Source: Geosiphon pyriformis | Taxonomy: Eukaryota > Glomeromycota > Glomeromycetes > Archaeosporales > Geosiphonaceae | DNA: 64,000 bases | Reading direction: 5' to 3' | Assembly: GCA_016748015.1 (NCBI GenBank) | Contig: JAAOMT010000193.1 | Span: 386,858 to 450,857 of the forward strand | Shown here: one piece after another, positions 59,255 through 64,000 of the stretch | How positions within the stretch are numbered: position 1 is the stretch's first letter | Layout of the letters: each line of letters begins with the position of its first letter | Program-made: the position numbers and the translations under genes | Notes under the pieces: generated by a model | What the model saw: only the letters and a program-made list of their open reading frames with translations | Database searches by the model: none | What the model was told of the DNA's origin: nothing

Positions 59255-60835
59255 GTTTGATGGTATGAAGGTGAGTTCCCAATTTGAACATGTAAATCCT
59301 AGTTTTTGATTATTTGCGGTTTTGAAAAGTATATTTATAGTTCATGCTGTATTACATTGTGGAGACCGGCAAGTTGATAAAAATTATTGCTACCTATTAT
59401 TTTATTATGAAAAATATAATTTAATAATCAAAATAATTTACAATAAAAAAATTAAATAAAATAGCTAAAAAACAGAAACTTATATCACTTAATATTAGAT
59501 TTAAAATTAATTAATTTAATTTAATTATTTATGCTTCCATTGAAGAATTTTTAATTATATTATATTATATTTTATATGTTGTGCCCCAAATCACAATCGG
59601 GAAAGATAGCACAACATATATAAATAAACAATATATTTTAACATTAATAATAAAAATTTGATATATATGTTTTAATATATATTAATTTGTAAAATGGTTT
59701 ACTTAAAACACATATTAATAAAAGCATAATAAAGTTAAAAAAAAACAATATTGTAAAATTAAAATATCCAAAATTTAATTATAATTTTCACTTTTTTGTT
59801 TTTTTATAAACTCAAAAAAAAAAATTTAGATTATTTTAGCAAAAATATTAAAAAATAAATATATCTAAAATGTTGAAACCAAAATATAATATTGTAATTT
59901 TAATTTGCTTACTTTTAAATTTTCTTTAAAAATTATATAATTTTTTAATTTCGAACATGATATCAAAAATAATGTCCATTAAAACTTTAAAATAGATATT
60001 TTTTTGAATAAAAATATAGAAGCTTATATTTTTGAATCAATTTCCTTATGAATTATAATTATTTGCTTACGCAATAATATAAAAAATAAGCCTGTGTATT
60101 TTTGAGATCTTTAAATACTACGATAATCTTAAAAATCAAAGTAGAATTATTGGTTTTAAACATTCATCATTCAATAAATCATCACGAGATATTTTGCAAA
60201 TGATATGAACTAGATTATACTCTGATTGGCTGAAGATATTAACATACTGGCCTGCAGGAAGTTACACACTGAGTTGTTTGTGTACCCATTGTTGAACACT
60301 GTACCCAAGTAAAAGTAATATAAAAAGTCCTCACTCTACTTTTTCCACTATCTCAACTCCCTCTCTCTCACCTTCCTCGGTGTTTGGCCCATTTGCATTA
60401 CTGTATGTAGTCAAAGGAACGTTTGTGTAAACCACGTAAATGATTTTGTGATTTTCTATTTTCTAGTGAGAGATTTACTCAGAGTCATAAGTGTGTCAGT
60501 GAGTTGTGAATTTTGATGACTGCTGCGTTCTCTATTGCTACTAGCTCTAAGGTTTTATAGATTTTTAATACACACAACTAACATGTTGGGCTTTGCTAAT
60601 TTGGATGCTATTAATATGAAAGGCTAATAAGTTTGTCAAAACAAAGCTCTCTTTCCTTCGATTAAGTCGGTGCTGAGAAATTCCTTTCTCTGCTATCTTT
60701 TTTACTTGGGTTTACCCTTCTCCCCTTTTTTTCCTCTTGGATGATTTTATCATTCAATAGCAAAAAATTTTCCCTCCTTCCGAAACGTTTGAAACAACTG
60801 GTTGTTCCCGAGTGTATCAAACCACCTGCCACAGC
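59255..60835. other. Divergent intergenic region between two genes
   Basis: 59390-60120 is very AT-rich with no gene. From about 60200 composition returns to normal and the sequence probably holds promoter and 5' leader of the gene starting at 60836. A pyrimidine-rich stretch occurs at 60340-60390. I cannot place a transcription start. Confidence 0.4.
59573..59620. repeat. Perfect 12-bp stem hairpin
   Basis: TATATGTTGTGC (59573-59584) and GCACAACATATA (59609-59620) are exact reverse complements around a 24-base loop. Confidence 0.75.
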
Positions 60836-62839
60836 ATGGCAGAAGAAGAGTCACAAGTAAGCGTAGTTCCGTCAATCCTGGATGTCCCATTAAGGGATGG
60901 AACAAATGCGACAAATGCTTCATTCAGGAGGGTTCCGCATTCCCGATCATCTTCTACTTCCTCTGCAGCTTCAATTCATGGCTTAGAGGATTCGTTTGAA
61001 TTTATTGGGTCTGACTCTCGAGACTTAAATAACATAGATTTGCACATCAATGGAAATTCACAAGGTAAATATATATATTCTCTGAATACTGCTAGTCACA
61101 TAATCAAAATAATTTCTTTTTACTGACACTTCTCGATATGAAAAGAAGGTGAATATGCTGATGCATATAGTTCGTCTCCTTCAGAAAATGAAGAAGATGG
61201 TCAAAATTTTCCCGACGAAGAAGATGTCATAAATCCATCCCAAAGACTGGCAAAGCTTCGCAATACCAAACGTCAGCCATTTTCCACCCCTACCAATTTT
61301 CGTGTACTGTATGTTGGTTCGCCCCCAAATGAGCAGTTGAAACAGACGCTGTTTCACAAATTTGCCGAAGCCCTTTCTAGCATTTTTTGGGAAGAGGCTA
61401 ACAGCAATCTTCAAAGCAGTGACATTGGTCCGGAAAAAAAGAGCAATCTCTTACCTATAAGTAATTATCAAGAAGCTAGACTTGAATATTACCATGATTC
61501 TGGGGTCGCCATTAGCGAAGCAGATTTTACTAATCGCCCTTACGAGGAAGTTCTGACCTATCTTCAAAATCAATTCCAGAAAAAAGAGAACGACGATGAT
61601 CTGATTGACTTATGCATTTTTTTTATTCCCACCGACATCATAATTTTAAGCCGTGACATTCTACCTTTCATGAAAAAGTTACAAGGAAAAGTTACCCTTT
61701 TCCCGCTAATCGCATCAATAAATGACCTAAATGTTTCTGGAATTTACTTCAGAAATGAATGTGAAGAACAACGGCGTTCTATTGCTAAATTTTTTGAAGA
61801 TAACGGAATAGATATCTTCATCTGGAAAGAAGACGGTTTAGTTCACGACCGCAATGCAAAAGGGGAACAGATATCTGGCTGGGTTGAAACAATGTATACT
61901 AAAAAGATTCTAGCTGTTGAAGAATTTGCCAGCTGGGAAGCATCAAAAATATTTGAAGATATGCAACTATTGCGAGAACGCTCTTTAGAAATCAGGAAGG
62001 ATCGGCAGCATGATGAAATGGTGAAGAAGAGAGCCCAGAACTTCGAAAGATTTGTTGAGATTCTCAGGACAATAACCATAATGTTAACCATTTTATATAC
62101 TTTCTATCTGGTTGTATTTGGAGTATGGAGTTACGCTGAGTGGTCAGTGATTCCTTCAGACTTGAGGGAGTCGTTAGAAGTTGTATCCAGTGCTACCTCC
62201 AGGATGCAGGCACAAAATATACCCTTTGATACGGCTAATTATGATGATGCAGTGCGATTTGAAGTTACCCAATTATCACCGCGACGTTTCGTTATTGACA
62301 CATATCCGAAACGTCGCAGTGAGTCATATGAGGTCATTGTAAAACATAATCCTCAGATTTTGCGCCAATACGAAGCTAAAGATATGGGAAATGGTATCTA
62401 TGAATTTGAAATTGACCCTACTGGGGCCCAAGGGGATGTTATAGTTGAAATCAGAGATAAACTTGGGGAGATGATAAAGACTATCCAATGGTCTCCAAAT
62501 AATATTGGGCATGTCGCCAAAAAAGGTGCCGAAAATCCGGCTATAAAACAAGAGGCCGAGCAGGGCAAAGAGTTTAGAGGTTATTCTACAATCGCCGTTC
62601 ACAATATTAAATTTTGGGCTTCACTTTTGGTGAACAAAGTTGAATCATTTTTTGAAGCGGTTGGTGAAAATCTTAGTTTTGTCGCCCATAAAGCAGCTTC
62701 ATGGGCCAGCTCTACCAAAGAAGAAATTCAAGCGGGAATCCCTATTTTTTGGAACAAGGTAAAAGGTTGGGCAAAATACTTGAAAGATCGCATTAATGAT
62801 GGTCGTCAAAATATAGTTGCTTATTTTGAAGAAGATTGA
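60836..62839 (+). CDS. Membrane protein with divergent septin-like GTPase fold (two exons)
   Basis: Model: exons 60836-61064 and 61146-62839, 81-bp intron (GTAAAT donor; AAAAG acceptor, or AAG three bases later, both in frame), 640 residues. The ATG lies in CAGCATGGCA. Residues 1-125 are acidic and Ser-rich. From about 130: RVLYVGSPPNEQLKQTLFHK (P-loop position but no GxxxxGKS/T), DLCIFFIPTDIIILSRDILP and FMKKLQGKVTLFPLIASIND, then IAKFFEDNGIDIFIWKED. The last three resemble the septin order (Walker B region, FMKRL..VNIIPVIAKAD, EENGIKIY), so this is probably a nucleotide-binding-deficient relative. One membrane helix at about residues 384-407 (IMLTILYTFYLVVFGVWSYA). The C-terminal half has amphipathic segments such as VESFFEAVGENLSFVAHKAA. 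Likely membrane anchored; role unknown. Confidence 0.75.
61065..61145 (+). other. Spliceosomal intron
   Basis: GTAAAT donor and AAAAG acceptor, phase 1. The acceptor is a NAGNAG-like choice (61145 or 61148), which would add or drop one residue. Confidence 0.65.
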
Positions 62840-63285
62840 AGGGTTTTATGAGCATTTACAAGAGTAATTTTTTTACTTCTTAAATCATTAGTTTCCCCAT
62901 GTTTTAGAATGTGTCTTGTTATTTGTTGCATATTTAAATTGTAAAAGTTTAACTAGTAATATGAGTAAAGCCAGTTCATAATATTATCAATGCTTTGCTG
63001 AAAACATCGTATAAAGATTGCCTGTATGCATCTAAGTTTTCAATGCTTCAAATCGTGAATGTGCCAAGTTATTGGAGACAGGAGCTTTAAAGTTGTGACC
63101 GCGTCAAATTTAAAGTTTCCCAGTTTGAAATTTTCGAGAAATTGAGAAATGAACTTTTTTCAGGCTTACCAAGATTTGCTTAATAATGCCTATAAATAAA
63201 AATAGTGATCGCAAAAATAAATACTCCACCTTTTTCTCTTCCTACCTCCCTCTTTCCTGAGCTAACTTCAAAAAAGACTGATAAC
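62840..63285. other. Intergenic, no gene recognised
   Basis: 3' flank of the previous gene, then the left part of the IS607-like element. I could not find its terminal end or a MerR-type helix-turn-helix before the recombinase. Confidence 0.4.
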
Positions 63286-63687
63286 ACCGTCACCATCACC
63301 CCTGCTACCAAGAAAGGCTACCTCTACGGGCGTGTCTCTAGTACAAAGCAAAAAGAGGATCTCGAGCGACAAAAGTAACTCCCCTTTCGATTTTCAACCT
63401 AGGAACTCAGCGATATCGGGTCAGTTTTCAATTTCAAACGATCGGGACTTGAGACCCTATTGGAACGAAAAAGCGGAAGGGTATCAGAAATTGTGGCCAC
63501 CTAGCGTGATAGACTTTGGGAATTTGCCTTCGACCTCTTTCAATATACATTCTTCCTCCTTTCTGCAAGACTCAGGGTTCTCTTCGACAATACGACCTCC
63601 GACGAGCATGAACTCTCACAAGACATTCTTCCCATCAACACAGTCTTTATCTGCCGCATGCAGAGAAGGAGAGCTGCCTGTTTTTGA
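63286..63687 (+). pseudogene. tnpA: IS607-type serine recombinase TnpA, broken
   Basis: One frame reads KKGYLYGRVSSTKQKEDLER, the catalytic-serine block of IS607 TnpA (xRVSSxxQKxDLERQ). After a diverged stretch come DIGSVFNFKRSGLETLLERK, SGRVSEIVAT, RDRLWEFAFDLFQ, then LRVLFDN, ELSQDILPINTVFICRMQRR and a TGA at 63685-63687. These follow the family in order (DIGSGLNFKR, LLERA, AHRDRLCRF, EELxEDLLAIVTVF). Stops at 63376, 63400 and 63502 break the frame, and the third falls just before RDRL. The N-terminal DNA-binding domain is not visible. The enzyme would have cut and pasted the element. Its 3' end overlaps the next gene, as in bacterial IS607 elements. The open frame 63332-63607 over it is a shadow. 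Confidence 0.8.
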
Positions 63688-64000
63688 TGAGAGCGCCAGA
63701 ATAGGCGAAAAGCGCAAAGGAAAAGCGGGAGCAGCTCGTCCCAAACGTCGGAAGAGGCAGGACACTCTCAACTGTACACTATTAATCAAGGTGTATCCGG
63801 GCCATTCTCAAAGGCAGCTCTTGAAGTGGTGGATAGGCTTGAGTTGACATCGCGACTTTCATACCAAAAATTTCTATATTGGTCAATCAAAACAGGTCTC
63901 AATCTACCAAAGATAAACTTAAACTTTACACATATCTTTGGGCAGGAAAGGATGCTAATGAATACGAAGACAAGAAACTCCAAAAAGCCGCCACATGGGC
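63608..64000 (+). pseudogene. Fanzor/TnpB-type RNA-guided nuclease, N-terminal part, frame-shifted
   Basis: ATG 63608 opens a frame that overlaps the end of tnpA. A very basic stretch, KRKGKAGAARPKRRKRQ, could be a nuclear localisation signal. Then comes NCTLLIKVYPGHSQRQLLKW, matching the start of the TnpB/Fanzor fold (KIRLYPTxEQKxxLxxW), followed by WIGLS. The usual next block (GxxRxxYNxA) appears one frame over as TSRLSYQKF (63847 onward), and the continuation LVNQNRSQSTKDKLKLYTYL is in the third frame (63879-64000). So there are two frameshifts or unrecognised introns. The catalytic RuvC and zinc-ribbon parts lie beyond the window. Association with IS607 TnpA suggests the Fanzor2 type. A bacterial contaminant is unlikely because eukaryotic intron-bearing genes adjoin. 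Confidence 0.7.

Noticed and set aside
63332-63607. N-terminal two thirds of a 171-codon open frame
   Set aside because: Another frame of the same DNA gives clear IS607 recombinase motifs. Only the part after about 63690 is real (Fanzor).

Overview
The window looks like eukaryotic, most likely fungal, DNA. The closest fit I can name is an arbuscular-mycorrhizal (Glomeromycotina) genome. The reasons are very AT-rich intergenic DNA, a large stack of decayed Ty3/gypsy elements, LINE remnants with an RNase H tail, and a short island of normal-GC genes with small GT-AG introns. The assignment is by impression; no marker gene settles it.

Layout. 1-4250: AT-rich DNA holding a 1.6-kb imperfect inverted repeat (about 1196-2790) and a probable minus-strand LINE fragment (about 3755-4140). 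4250-51365: one very old plus-strand gypsy element (here E) split by later insertions. Element B (+, 5014-33464) sits in E. B was hit by A (-, 8528-18567) and by C (+, 19108-27686). The 5' LTR of C holds a solo LTR (19625-20488). Element F (-, 33737-48224) also sits in E and was hit by D (+, 37731-47117). An LTR-like insertion G (48854-49862) and a partial LTR H (50781-51365) complete the stack. All LTRs run TGTTA...TAACA, and exact or one-mismatch 4-bp target duplications support B, A, C, the solo LTR, F and D. 51366-53150: 3' part of a decayed LINE ending near a TAA microsatellite. 53150-55440: AT-rich, no gene seen.

56284-62839 is the host-gene island: a CCHH zinc-binding protein related to transposase DNA-binding domains (+), a WKF-domain protein of the C7orf50 family with three exons (-), and a membrane protein with a divergent septin-like GTPase fold (+). 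63286-64000 is the 5' part of an IS607-like element: a broken serine recombinase followed by the N-terminal part of a Fanzor/TnpB-type RNA-guided nuclease, cut by the window edge.

The A, B, D, E and F retroelements share a plan: Gag with one zinc knuckle, retropepsin, a cysteine-rich cassette, a dUTPase plus a second barrel-like segment, RT-RNase H, integrase and a conserved extra 3' ORF (F has lost RT to integrase). Wherever the RT active site is readable in this group it is YLDN or YLNN instead of YxDD. C belongs to another group with YLDD and no dUTPase. Most copies carry many stops explained by C-to-T (or G-to-A) changes. D is the best preserved but contains a 711-base assembly gap in its integrase.
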